Shown: positions 1-10,640, numbered from the stretch's first letter. The stretch: DNA of 64,000 nt from Alisma plantago-aquatica (GCA_963693085.1 OY856409.1:1165271249-1165335248), one strand, 5' to 3'. The notes: generated from the letters alone by a model not told the origin. Translations and numbers: made by a program.

Positions 1-1620
1 GGCTATTGGTAGTGCATAAATTGATAGGTACTTTTATCTTAAATTAACATAGCAACCTCATAATCTTTTTTGTAAGGTTAAAAACTCAAAAATATATAAA
101 TGAGCTAATCACCATGAGGATAGACATATTTGTTTTAAGAATCATTTTACTTATTATGAATAATTCAAAATGCCAGTAACGAAAAATAGAACCTTTTATT
201 GACTTATAAAATAAAAATTTGAGTACACATATTAATTTATGAAATAATTAGAATTATTCTACTGACCTTATAGATATTATTATTTAATTTTATGAACATT
301 GTTATGAGATAATGTAACCTCACACTTACAATACACCAATATGAAATTTTAGCTATTGATCTATATGATATTCTTAATTTATGCCTCAAGTACACAATTA
401 AAATTTTACGGATAAATGTGATTAACAAATGACAATAATTTTTTTATAGAGTAGTAATATATCTCTCTATATAATAAATATTCCGCCAACAACATGATTG
501 GAATGTGTATTTCACAATAAATATACATTGTATTTGAACCTTCGTTCAAGATATTTAGTAATATAATATACTAATTTCCTCAAATATTAAATGCAATTAA
601 ATTGATAGGTATCCTTTAATATTTAATAAGCTTAAAAAAGTTATTATTTATCTTAAATTATTTAGCATAATTCGAAAATATGATTAATCTTTAACTTTAG
701 CTGAAATATAACATAATCGAATCACTTTCATTTCTCAAACGATTGACACATGTGCATTTACAATATAGAAAGAAATAACAAGTTTTTCTTGAATATCACA
801 TGATAAGCTTTTTGATTAATGCTTTATTACAAGTATATTTGTTTAAAAATGAGGTTAAATTTTGGTAATGAGGCTTATAACCATAAAGATATGGAATAAT
901 TTTTCATTTATATAATTGTTATAATACATCATCATACTTGCATTATTATTTAAATGTTTGAATGTAATGGATGATTTGACTTCACAATTACAATTCACTC
1001 CATACCACCAATGTTATTTCTTGAGTTGTCAATGTATTTCTAATTCGTCAATTATACTTTAGGTATAACATTAGAAATTGTTAAACAAATATGGTTAAAA
1101 ATTAATATGAGTTACTTTTGGGTAACAACGCAAATCTCGATATCATAAATAGTTCACCAATGTGATCATAGTGATTTTTTCTTGTACAAAATATTATATT
1201 TGAATCTTCATTCATGATATATATTGTTGTCCATGACGTAAACATCCAAGTTACATATAGAATTTTCACGGTGTAAATTATTATTTTTTGAATACTTACC
1301 TTTTACTATCTTGCCTTTAAAAATTTATATTATCCAACTATAACTATCCTAAATATCAAATCAAACTTCATAAAAATCATTATATAAGTAGAATTATATA
1401 CCGTACAATTGTGTCCATGAAAGTTCCACATGTTTATCTTTTCACGTGCAGGTTCACTAGTACATATAATACACAACCAAACAATACCATAGTCAAAGTC
1501 AATATGAGGATAAAGTGTACCTTTCACTTAAGATTAGAGTAATAAAATCTTTGAGAGTCAAAAGTAAGTCAAGGTTAATCACTGGCACAATAAAGGGTAT
1601 TCATGCATTAGTGTTCTAGT
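1..1620. other. AT-rich gene-free region with a possible degenerate tandem duplication
   Basis: Strongly AT-rich, with no convincing coding frame on either strand. Several stretches recur at an offset of roughly 0.6-0.67 kb: a 'gataggta...atcttaaatta' stretch near 22-45 and again near 603-660, and a 'tatttgaaccttcgttcaagatat'-like stretch near 529-553 that resembles 1189-1220. This suggests an old, decayed tandem duplication, but the match is loose and AT bias could inflate it. No mobile-element ends were found. Confidence 0.3.
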
Positions 1621-2620
1621 CAATAATATGGAGGGGTCACATGGACCAAGTAGGGTTTCTTAAGCCTTATTATTCTTCATAGGTGTGGTATCTCATTATG
1701 ATAAAGATTTCATGTTTTTGAGATTATAAAGATTAGTATCAAGATCCGTACTTAGTTCATAGTAGGACCTTACCCAAATCCAAGGTAACTGGTATCAAGA
1801 CCAATGTAGAGATTTCTACAAAATAATATTTCATGGTCCTAGAAAGAATACATGACAAGGTTTGATCTTTATTAGGCTCAATAATCACAATTATAATATT
1901 TAGATTTCATGAGCAAAAGTATCACATACATATAAGAGTGAATCGAAATATCATTTTGGCTAGATCTAGGCTACAAGGAATCAAAAGTTACTGAACATTA
2001 TAGGTCCATGAATCTAAAATCATAATCTTGATGTTAGATTGATTAAACATTGTCAAAATTAGAGCAAATAAGATTTAGAATTTTCAGATCCACAATCCTA
2101 GGAGTAGTACCCATCATAAAAACTTATCATCATTTGGGGTACATGAATCTTATTCAAGTGTGAACAAATTAACAAAGTTATATCTAGATCCCTCAAAAAA
2201 TTATTAGATACAAAAAGTTCAATATTGTGATTTGGGTAATAGATCCAAAACTAGTTTCACAAGACCAAAGTTAATTTTTGATAATGTTGCAACATTTATT
2301 CCATAATCACCATAAAACTCTAAAATAATGGTAATTTTAGAACATAAAAAAATAGATATTAAAAATAGTTCCACTACGACTGTCTTGTTCTCTCAATCAA
2401 AATGGACTATAAATTTAACTATTTTCAATATCAGACGTAGAAGATATGATCAGAATATGATTCTAGAGAGAGAAATAGAGAGGAGTATACATGAGGAGAA
2501 ATTGAAGATTTTTATAGTAGGTTGCAGGGGACACTGGCCTTAGCAAGAAGAGAAACCCACAACACGGCACAAGAGAGAAATCTGAAGCTCTGATTGTGTT
2601 CGTGGGAGTGAGAGAAGTGA
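1621..2620. other. Gene-free region, possibly transcribed part of a minus-strand LTR or promoter
   Basis: No coding frame of interest. It lies downstream, on the minus strand, of the TATA-like site at 2627-2638, so it may be the transcribed side of the same decayed LTR or promoter unit. No terminal repeats or primer site were found. The short ORF at 2328-2543 has no recognisable domain and is not called. Confidence 0.25.
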
Positions 2621-2626
2621 AAAGTG

Positions 2627-2638
2627 TTTATTTATAGG
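2627..2638 (-). promoter_or_regulatory. TATA box of a minus-strand LTR- or promoter-like segment
   Basis: The minus strand reads CCTATAAATAAAC, followed downstream by pyrimidine-rich sequence, which is the usual look of a plant LTR or gene core promoter. The upstream part of this unit continues through 2724, is broken by the TR-GAG insertion, and resumes at 9828. Whether this was an LTR U3 or a host promoter cannot be told. Confidence 0.4.
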
Positions 2639-3041
2639 TCTAGATCTAGGGTTTTAGGGTGCATTTCGGAGCTAAAAAGGTCTATGGTGGCATCAAACTT
2701 TGAAGGAGGTTGGTACCTTCACGATGTTGGATCCTAGATGGGTGACTTAGGTGCTCTAGAGGGGGGGTGAATAGAGCTGAAAGCACTTAAACAAAATTCA
2801 TCAAACCTTCAAAATATATGACAAGATAAGGTTGCTAAATAGGTAATTTGAGTGCAACTAAATCATGCATAGCAAGGATAAGAGAGATTGATCATGCACC
2901 AATTAGACAAGCTATTTAGAGTGGTTCCACACTTCAAACTAGAAGTGTGTCAGTCCACTTGCCTAGAGAGGTCAACCTCTAGGACTTCAACCAATTGCAC
3001 TCTTATATTCATTCATAAGACTTACAATACATGACCCAACA

Positions 3042-3315
3042 AAGGACTTACCTATCCAATACAAAGAGTCTTCAACCTTACCAAGGACTTACCCACTTTG
3101 CAAGAGTCTTCGGCCTTCTCCAAGGACTTACCCACTCTTGCACAAGTCTTCGGCCTTGTAGGAATTACCCACTCTTCTTGGATCTTCCGCCTTTGACTTC
3201 ACCTTCACTCGGAGAAGCTTTCCACCAAGGACTTACCCACTTGAGCTTGAGTCTTCTGCCTTCTCCAAGGGCTTACCCACTCTAGCTCCAAGTCTTCGGC
3301 CTTGATCTTCACCAA
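3042..3315 (-). repeat. Tandem array of about six ~39-bp units in the LTR
   Basis: Units begin AAGGACTTACCCACT and continue to a GTCTTCGGCCTT-type end; one unit is longer. The array lies downstream of the TATA box on the minus strand, so it would be in the transcribed part of the LTR. The same array is at 8509-8782 in the other LTR. It yields a spurious 84-aa ORF on the plus strand. Confidence 0.8.
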
Positions 3316-3596
3316 GGGACTCCTTCCCTTGTTCTTCTTCACCTCTCTTGGACAAGAGAGAGAACCTTCATCTTCAATATAGGAAATGAGAGATGGGGAG
3401 GTGGTGGAAGTGAGAGCCTCACAAGATATACAAATGATACTAGCTCTCTTACAAATCTCCTACTCACTCTAATGGATGTAGCAAGTGATTAAGCTTAGAG
3501 AGAGAGAGGAGGCTGTAGGAAGCACTCAACTATAGAATAGGAACCTCACAAAGAGTTTGCAATGAGTGCTCAACCTTGGAATGAAGCCCAAGGGGT

Positions 3597-3609
3597 CCTA
3601 TTTATAGCT
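3597..3609 (-). promoter_or_regulatory. TATA box of the TR-GAG LTR
   Basis: Minus strand reads AGCTATAAATAGG. The following bases (ACCCCTTGGGCTTCATTCC) also follow the TATA box of the old Sirevirus LTR at 14185-14196, which ties the two families together. The equivalent site in the promoter-bearing 5' LTR is at about 9064-9076. Confidence 0.75.
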
Positions 3610-3740
3610 GGGAATGCCTCTTAGCCTTTGGGAACACTTGTGAACGAAAACTAGCCGTTTTGTGGCTTGCAACGGATCTATTTTCACTTGTTGCAACTCC
3701 ACAACGGCTAGAATTGCTTTTTCTGCATTTCAGTACAGTC

Positions 3741-3994
3741 CGATCGGCTGAGTTTCAATAAAGGCAACTCGGCCGAACCACTAAACGACAAGTCTGAAAG
3801 ATAGACTGTCGGCCGAGTTCCCTGGGAGAAACTCGGCCGATCGGTCGACTTTCAACTTGGACCGATCAGTGGATCGGCCGAGTTTCCCACCATAGAAACT
3901 CGACCGAACAGGGATCGGCTGAGTTGGTAACTCGGCCGATTGCCCAGAAAATTCCAGAATATATGGATCGGCCGAGTTTGGAATTCGGCCGACA
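3741..3994 (-). repeat. U3 array of five inverted CGGCCGAGTT motif pairs
   Basis: Ten half-sites, variants of TCGGCCGAGTT, alternate in orientation and so form five facing pairs with short variable loops. The half-site itself contains the palindrome CTCGGCCGAG. The array lies upstream of the TATA box on the minus strand. An identical array is at 9208-9461, and two more pairs lie inside the element at 5767-5870. A role as transcription-factor binding site or DNA hairpin is inference. Confidence 0.8.
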
Positions 3995-4355
3995 AAATCC
4001 CTGTTATGGGTATTTTGGAATTTTCGTAAAACTGTACAAATGATGCATTTTTGTGTCCCAATAATTTTTCTAAGCTTAATTACAAGTCATACAATCATTA
4101 CAAGTGATTACAAAGCAATTCTAAGGTCATTTACATAGAGATCCCAAATTGCACACTTGTAGCTATTTTGACTTGTCTTTTCTCCAATTTGATATGCGCA
4201 AGTTAGGGCATTTGGAGTGTGTCTAAACCTAATCTGAAATCACTCAACGTAGAAGCATTAGACACCAATATGTGGAATGGTTAGTCATCATCAAAACAAG
4301 GGTTTAGTCAATTTAGACGTGAGTCAACATTGACCTAATTGACCTTGAGTCAACA

Positions 4356-4703
4356 TTCTCCCCCTTTTTGAAGATGACAAACCATTCCATAAATGTATTG
4401 AAAGCTTGTACGTAAAATCATACCTTCGGAGAAACCTAGGGGTTTCAATAGGATTGAGCTCATATGCTCCCCCTCAATTGATGCGCATGGAGTTCTCATA
4501 CTCCCCCTCAATTGATGCTATTTCTCCTGCATGGTTAGCTTTCATAACATTTATAGAAACTATGTCTTCTACTCATATATGTTCTACACATATATGTCTT
4601 CTCCCATTTACCTTCTCCCCTTTACATGGACACGCTTCTTTGCTTCATGTAAGACATGCCTTCTCCCTGTTGTCAAAAGAAGACATATCTTTCTCCCCCT
4701 TTG
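4356..4703 (-). other. Multiple polypurine tracts before the 3' LTR
   Basis: On the minus strand the sequence next to the LTR ends AAAAAGGGGGAGAA (4356-4371), the likely plus-strand primer. Further tracts of the same kind are at 4467-4479 and 4501-4513 (both AATTGAGGGGGAG) and 4691-4703. Repeated polypurine tracts upstream of the 3' LTR are a known hallmark of Sireviruses. Confidence 0.8.
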
Positions 4704-6268
4704 TCATTTCAAAAAGGTGGGGGTGTGAAGAAACTAAGAAACACCACTTGTTAAGAGAAAGAAGATAACAAAAGTTATATAAGGAGAGTAGAAGAGCACA
4801 TATAGGGGCTTGTCCAAGCATAGAAAGAAAAGCAAGTTAAAGCATATACTTGAACAACCCAAAAATGCAAGATAAAGTGCTGCAGAAAAACAATAAATTA
4901 CAATTTTGACCCTCAAGATGATGGAATTTGACCAAAAACCATCGGAGCTCATGGCGAAGCGATGAGTCTTGCTCAGAAGGGTGTTTCTGCATAAAAAACA
5001 CTATACTTGCAGCAAAAACTGAAATTGGAGCAAAACCTGCATAAAATCCAAAAATACTCCAATTTCTACATATAATGTAGATCTATGTACCCTGCATCAC
5101 AATGTTATGCAAGCAACTCAAGATAGTAGATATGCAATTCAAGGAACAATCTTGAGTATGTATGAGATAAGATACAATCATAACATATATATGATCAAAG
5201 ATGGCAATTTTAAACAAGGCTAGAACTACATGTATATGAACTACTAGTAGATGACATCACAAGTTAGGACTACTAGTAGGATCTAGATCATAGCAAGAGA
5301 TACACAAGATAAAACAAGCTATGAGTAGATATAGAGATATATCCAAACCAAGAGATATGCAATTTTAGACGCATGAAAGGATATAACTCACTAGATATGC
5401 ATCCTTACCATAAGATGATTACCCCTATGAACGTCAAGGTTGTATCAAAACAAGATATACACCTAGAGAGATGTAGCAAGTTAGAGCACAACGGAAGCGA
5501 TTTTAGACACAACTAAGAGATCCAAAGAGATCATCATCAAAACCTGCAAAACAACTCAAAGCAAGTAATTGCAACATATAGATATACCAATTTAGAGCAA
5601 TTAGAGAGATAGAGTTGTAAGCAAGATAGGCAATTTAGAACATGGCAATATGCATATATAAAGGTACCAAATGAGAGTGCCAAAGAATAAGGCTATTGGT
5701 TGAGAAAATCTAGTTGAGAGGGAAATTCTCACTCAATAAGCCAAATGTATATTCTGTGCACAGTGTAATCGGTCGAGTTCTGTGTATTGGCAACTCGGCC
5801 GATCGCAGCTGTTGGCAACACCCATTGGTGCCTATCGGTCGAGTTTTAGACAGGACAAAACTCGGCCGACAAAACTACTATAGAAAAAGCACATATTTTT
5901 CATAAAACATATCTAGAGGCATGCTAGATATACAAACCATATCCAAACATGTCTAAGCAAGTTAGTAGTGCACTATAGAAGCATTAGAAATAGTTTTTGA
6001 GCAAGAGTGTGAAGAGAAACACAAAATGTCACTTTTGACTCAAAAACCATAAGTATAGTGCACACTAACTTGACAAAAACAAGTTAGAAAGGGTTATAAG
6101 CAATAGAACCTTTACCTTTGTGCTTACCAATGCTTTTTCACTTGTTGTCACCCTCTACACATCTCACCTTTCTTCTTTCATGTGGATTGAGAAGTCAATT
6201 TTCAATTCAATAGCTCAAGTCAATCCATTTGCAAGTACCTACAAGAAGAAAGATGAAATGGTCCCCAA
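4704..6268 (-). other. Non-coding 3' interior of the TR-GAG element
   Basis: Between the gag stop codon and the polypurine tracts there is no coding frame, where an autonomous relative would carry pol. The sequence is AT-rich and unstructured except at 5767-5870, which repeats the inverted motif pairs of the LTR U3. No remnant of protease, integrase or RT was recognised. Confidence 0.7.
5767..5870 (-). repeat. Internal copies of the U3 inverted-motif pairs
   Basis: Two pairs of TCGGTCGAGTT facing AACTCGGCCGA, with loops of about 12-13 bases. They are the same motif and arrangement as the U3 array, but lie about 1.4 kb from the 3' LTR. No TATA box or ORF follows closely, so their role, if any, is unclear. 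Confidence 0.75.
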
Positions 6269-8140
6269 TCATGCTTTTGGGTCCGGAGGGGTTAGCTTAG
6301 CAACCCAAGTCCTATTGCTCTTGGGTGCTTTCCTAAAAGGACAACAAGTAGAATAATGACCAAATTCATTGCAATAGTTGCATGTGCCCATAGTCTTGGA
6401 ACTAGAGGATTCTCCATGGAATATTGGAGGTCCTTTATCTTTGTTGTTCCCTTGACTACTATCATATCCTAAACCATGTCTACCAATTTGTTTAGTAGAA
6501 TTGAGTAGGATGTCATTAAGACTCTTCTTACCAACTAAGAATCTTTGCAAAGAAGATCTCAAACTATCATTATCATGCATAAGAGAGGTAATAGTAGAAG
6601 ACAAATGATTGATATTATCTCTAGCATGCAAAAGATCATTTTCAAAGCAAAGAGCTTTAGTTAAATAAGAATCTCTATCAATATGAAGAGCAGCAACATC
6701 ATTCTCTTTATTAGTATAACTAGAACAAGATTCATGCCCATTGATTTTAGCAAGCAAGGAGGCATTTTCTAGTTCTAATTCATGCAAAACAAAATCTTTG
6801 TCCTTGTTTTCATATTTCAGAACATCAATGTCATGCATGAGAGAATCAACAATTAAAGTATGTTCTTCATTAGAATTAGGCATGAGAGGTTGAGCTTCTA
6901 GAAATTTAATCTTATCAAGTAAACTAGCATTTTCAAGTTTAAGAGAGTCTACTTGGCTAATACAATCATTTTTATCAATAAGCAAGCAAGAATTTGCATA
7001 TTCAAGATCATCCAGTTCTATATGCAAATTATCAACAATTTTAGCAAGCTTTTTCTTTTTCTTTTTAGAAGACTTAAGAGATGCACAAATATCATGAATG
7101 AGATCAATCAAGGATTCTTTATCTAAAGAGTCTAGATTTACCTCATTTGAGTCTTCACTTGTTGATGCTACAAGAGCAAAATGACATTCTCCTTCATCAC
7201 TAGAGCTTGAGCTTGATCCTTCACATGAATCTTCACTTGAGCTTGAGTTGGAGGAGCCGCTTGAGTTTGATTGCCATTTCTTCTTGTGAAGATGGGTCTT
7301 TTTGCCTTGTGGGCAATCTTCCTTGTAGTGACCCTTCTTCCCACATGTGAAGCACCGGATGGAGGAGGACTTGCCTTTGTAGAGTCTACCTTTGGAGTAC
7401 ATGGCATCTTCTTTAGCTTGAGAGGATGGAGAGACTTTTTCCATGATAGCTTCAATTTGAGCCTTTATTTCAGCCTTCTTCATTCTCTTTAGCTCTTTCT
7501 TCTCTTGTCTTTCAACTTCCTCCCTCTTGTCAAGTGTGGCTTCATGTGCTTGTAGATTTCCAATGAGCTCTTCAATGGGGATGTCCTTAAGTGACCTTGC
7601 TTCTTCAATGGAAGTCACCTTTGATTCCCACCTCTTGGGAAGAGTTCTAAGGATCTTTGAGTTGATCTCTCCACTAGACATAGGATGACCTAGAATAGCA
7701 AGACCATTCACAATGGTGTTGATCCTTGAGTACATGTTGGCTATACTTTCCTCCTTTCCCATCTTGAAGTTTTCAAGCAGCCCCTTGAGCATGTAGACTT
7801 TGCTTTCCTTCACTTGATCCGTCCCTTCATAAGTGATGCAAAGCTTTCTCCATACCTCATAGGCCGTCTCACAAGAGGAAATCCGATTGAACTCGGTGGG
7901 GGTCATGGAGGCATATAGGATGTGCATGGCTCTAGCATTCAAGGTTGCTTTCATCAAGGTGGCTTCATCCCATTCTTCAATGTTTGTCTTTGGTAGAATG
8001 TATGGGCTGTTCACCATTTGCCACATCTCGAGACTTGATCCTTGGATGAAGAATTGAAGTCTTCTTCTCCAATAGAGGAAGTTTCTCCCATTGAAGATTG
8101 GAAGGCTGGTCGAGAGTCTCCCTCCTAGGTAGTCACCCAT
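6269..8140 (-). CDS. gag: Gag polyprotein (UBN2-type, two zinc knuckles), intact
   Basis: A 623-codon frame free of stops, starting 51 nt inside the 5' LTR boundary. Residues about 10-220 match the Copia-type Gag family (UBN2): an early FNGRNFLYWRRRLQFF, a central YEVWRKLCITYEGTDQVK, then MLKGLLENFKMG and SRINTIVNGLAILG. A CCHC zinc knuckle at 263-276 (C263, C266, H271, C276) would bind RNA. A Ser/Asp/Glu-rich stretch (about 292-325) and a Lys run (359-364) follow, then a long heptad-like coiled-coil region (about 365-530). A second CCHC knuckle is at 587-600 (C587, C590, H595, C600) near the C-terminus. Gag forms the cytoplasmic particle that packages element RNA. Retention of an open gag without pol fits TR-GAG biology, where Gag could serve the element or a partner. 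It is the only intact long gene in the window. Confidence 0.92.
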   Translation of the reverse strand: MGDYLGGRLSTSLPIFNGRNFLYWRRRLQFFIQGSSLEMWQMVNSPYILPKTNIEEWDEATLMKATLNARAMHILYASMTPTEFNRISSCETAYEVWRKLCITYEGTDQVKESKVYMLKGLLENFKMGKEESIANMYSRINTIVNGLAILGHPMSSGEINSKILRTLPKRWESKVTSIEEARSLKDIPIEELIGNLQAHEATLDKREEVERQEKKELKRMKKAEIKAQIEAIMEKVSPSSQAKEDAMYSKGRLYKGKSSSIRCFTCGKKGHYKEDCPQGKKTHLHKKKWQSNSSGSSNSSSSEDSCEGSSSSSSDEGECHFALVASTSEDSNEVNLDSLDKESLIDLIHDICASLKSSKKKKKKLAKIVDNLHIELDDLEYANSCLLIDKNDCISQVDSLKLENASLLDKIKFLEAQPLMPNSNEEHTLIVDSLMHDIDVLKYENKDKDFVLHELELENASLLAKINGHESCSSYTNKENDVAALHIDRDSYLTKALCFENDLLHARDNINHLSSTITSLMHDNDSLRSSLQRFLVGKKSLNDILLNSTKQIGRHGLGYDSSQGNNKDKGPPIFHGESSSSKTMGTCNYCNEFGHYSTCCPFRKAPKSNRTWVAKLTPPDPKA

Positions 8141-8177
8141 CTTCTCCTACTTGTTGAAGTATGCTTGGAGAAGACCC

Positions 8178-8189
8178 GCTCTGATACCA
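8178..8189 (-). other. Primer binding site, tRNA-iMet type
   Basis: Minus strand reads TGGTATCAGAGC starting two bases after the 5' LTR. This is the standard plant primer site complementary to the 3' end of initiator tRNA-Met. It fixes the element's orientation. Confidence 0.92.
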
Positions 8190-8191
8190 CT

Positions 8192-9822
8192 TGTTGGATC
8201 CTAGATGGGTGACTTAGGTGCTCTAGAGGGGGGGTGAATAGAGCTGAAAGCACTTAAACAAAATTCATCAAACCTTCAAAATATATGACAAGATAAGGTT
8301 GCTAAATAGGTAATTTGAGTGCAACTAAATCATGCATAGCAAGGATAAGAGAGATTGATCATGCACCAATTAGACAAGCTATTTAGAGTGGTTCCACACT
8401 TCAAACTAGAAGTGTGTCAGTCCACTTGCCTAGAGAGGTCAACCTCTAGGACTTCAACCAATTGCACTCTTATATTCATTCATAAGACTTACAATACATG
8501 ACCCAACAAAGGACTTACCTATCCAATACAAAGAGTCTTCAACCTTACCAAGGACTTACCCACTTTGCAAGAGTCTTCGGCCTTCTCCAAGGACTTACCC
8601 ACTCTTGCACAAGTCTTCGGCCTTGTAGGAATTACCCACTCTTCTTGGATCTTCCGCCTTTGACTTCACCTTCACTCGGAGAAGCTTTCCACCAAGGACT
8701 TACCCACTTGAGCTTGAGTCTTCTGCCTTCTCCAAGGGCTTACCCACTCTAGCTCCAAGTCTTCGGCCTTGATCTTCACCAAGGGACTCCTTCCCTTGTT
8801 CTTCTTCACCTCTCTTGGACAAGAGAGAGAACCTTCATCTTCAATATAGGAAATGAGAGATGGGGAGGTGGTGGAAGTGAGAGCCTCACAAGATATACAA
8901 ATGATACTAGCTCTCTTACAAATCTCCTACTCACTCTAATGGATGTAGCAAGTGATTAAGCTTAGAGAGAGAGAGGAGGCTGTAGGAAGCACTCAACTAT
9001 AGAATAGGAACCTCACAAAGAGTTTGCAATGAGTGCTCAACCTTGGAATGAAGCCCAAGGGGTCCTATTTATAGCTGGGAATGCCTCTTAGCCTTTGGGA
9101 ACACTTGTGAACGAAAACTAGCCGTTTTGTGGCTTGCAACGGATCTATTTTCACTTGTTGCAACTCCACAACGGCTAGAATTGCTTTTTCTGCATTTCAG
9201 TACAGTCCGATCGGCTGAGTTTCAATAAAGGCAACTCGGCCGAACCACTAAACGACAAGTCTGAAAGATAGACTGTCGGCCGAGTTCCCTGGGAGAAACT
9301 CGGCCGATCGGTCGACTTTCAACTTGGACCGATCAGTGGATCGGCCGAGTTTCCCACCATAGAAACTCGACCGAACAGGGATCGGCTGAGTTGGTAACTC
9401 GGCCGATTGCCCAGAAAATTCCAGAATATATGGATCGGCCGAGTTTGGAATTCGGCCGACAAAATCCCTGTTATGGGTATTTTGGAATTTTCGTAAAAAT
9501 GTACAAATGATGCATTTTTGTGTCCCAATAATTTTTCTAAGCTTAATTACAAGTCATACAATCATTACAAGTGATTACAAAGCAATTCTAAGGTCATTTA
9601 CATAGAGATCCCAAATTGCACACTTGTAGCTATTTTGACTTGTCTTTTCTCCAATTTGATATGCGCAAGTTAGGGCATTTGGAGTGTGTCTAAACCTAAT
9701 CTGAAATCACTCAACGTAGAAGCATTAGACACCAATATGTGGAATGGTTAGTCATCATCAAAACAAGGGTTTAGTCAATTTAGACGTGAGTCAACATTGA
9801 CCTAATTGACCTTGAGTCAACA
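8192..9822 (-). repeat. 5' LTR of the TR-GAG element
   Basis: Right copy of the 1631-bp LTR, carrying the promoter that would drive gag. TATA box at about 9064-9076 (minus-strand CTATAAATAGGAC). Ten half-sites forming inverted motif pairs lie upstream of it at 9208-9461. It abuts the primer site at 8191 and the target duplication CACGA at 9823-9827. Confidence 0.95.
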
Positions 9823-9827
9823 CACGA

Positions 9828-10440
9828 ATGTGCATAAGTGGTGGAAGACAATAGATGGGAAAGATGTCAGATCTGAAGACAAAGAGAAAGAACCAAAAAT
9901 CTGGCAAACGGTTGAGAAATGACTGAGATCTGAGGATTAGGGTTCCTCACCCAACCCCATGATTGGTTTGCTGCCAACCCGAGGTAGGAGATGACCCTTA
10001 CATGGGTGGGCCATCCAACGCACGGATCAGGCCCAATAAGGGTGGATTTTGGCCCAAAAGCTTAGAAAAAGAGGGTAAATTTGCTAGAAAAGGTGGTTTA
10101 AACATGAAATTTTCAAGAATTTTTATAGGGAGCTAGGAAGCTCCATTTAAATTGAAATTTGGAAAATAGGTCTACAATATGGTATTATTTACAAAAATTT
10201 TCAAATCCAAAAGATAAAGATACATATTGATATGATATAAATGATTAGCAAGTCTAACATAAGTAGAAATTCATGTATTTTGTGTATTCTATGGTATCAA
10301 AATCCTCAGTTAAGTGTCACCAATGTCCTAAAATCTCACCATTATCCAAAATTCCTCCAAAGTGATGTTTGTCACCTCTTTTATGATAAAGTGGGGTTGT
10401 TGAGTACAAGAAATATAGCACTAGATTTAGAAGTCAAAAG
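9828..10440. other. Right half of the locus split by the TR-GAG, no gene
   Basis: Removing the TR-GAG joins this to 2724. On the minus strand it reads as the upstream part of the promoter-like unit with the TATA box at 2627-2638 (GGCCCA-containing, TTGGTTC-rich sequence). Toward 10440 it meets a Copia pol remnant. The 67-codon ORF at 10241-10444 could be part of that remnant but shows no clear motif. Confidence 0.3.
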
Positions 10441-10492
10441 GTGAAAAAATCCACTTTATTACAATTTCCTTCATGACCACATTTCCAGGAAA

Positions 10493-10540
<48 letters not shown>

Positions 10541-10640
10541 TCATGTGGACACAAAACTCAACTTGCAAATATTTTGACTAAGCCTCTAGCTAGAGAGAAA
10601 TTCAAATTCTATTAGATCAAAATTTCTTATTGCTGACATT
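10441..10640 (+). pseudogene. 3' end of Copia pol (RNase H tail), degenerate
   Basis: Translated fragments resemble the last part of Copia RNase H: a KNP...HDH-like piece, then an (AT)n interruption, then LANILTKPLAREKFKF, which corresponds to the conserved 'LADIFTKPL' block at the pol C-terminus. The frame is broken. Its position just upstream of an env-like ORF, polypurine tracts and an LTR shows it is the 3' end of a Sirevirus copy whose 5' part is missing. Confidence 0.7.
10496..10537. repeat. (AT)n microsatellite inside decayed pol
   Basis: About 21 AT dinucleotides in a row, lying within the RNase H remnant between the HDH-like piece and the LANILTKPL block. It arose or expanded after the element stopped coding. 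Confidence 0.95.

Larger units (their letters stand above)
2725..4355 (-). repeat. 3' LTR of the TR-GAG element
   Basis: This is the left copy, the 3' LTR because the element runs on the minus strand. It matches 8192-9822 at a constant offset of 5467 without indels. The one mismatch I saw is near 4031 (ctg against atg at the same offset). In minus-strand order it holds an array of inverted CGGCCGA-type motifs (3994-3741), a TATA box (about 3609-3597) and a ~39-bp tandem array (3315-3042). The 84-aa plus-strand ORF inside comes from that array. Confidence 0.95.
2725..9822 (-). mobile_element. Complete young TR-GAG element (non-autonomous Sirevirus-type LTR retrotransposon)
   Basis: Two direct LTRs of exactly 1631 bp (2725-4355 and 8192-9822) bound a 3836-bp interior. 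A 5-bp target duplication CACGA sits at 2720-2724 and 9823-9827. On the minus strand the LTRs start TGTTGACTC and end ATCCAACA. The iMet-type primer site directly follows the 5' LTR, and a polypurine tract directly precedes the 3' LTR. The only gene is an intact gag; there is no protease, integrase, RT or RNase H. Elements with LTRs and gag only are known as TR-GAGs and must borrow enzymes from a relative. The repeated GGGGGAG tracts and UBN2-type Gag point to a Sirevirus relative. The single LTR difference I noticed implies a very recent insertion. Confidence 0.95.

Noticed and set aside
3031..3285. 84-codon plus-strand ORF, present identically at 8498-8752
   Set aside because: It is a reading of the ~39-bp tandem array in the LTR, antisense to the element. 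Its conservation reflects LTR identity, not coding.
8178..8189. tRNA gene fragment
   Set aside because: Only the 12 bases complementary to a tRNA 3' end are present; these are primer sites (also at 14889, 21351 and 43321).
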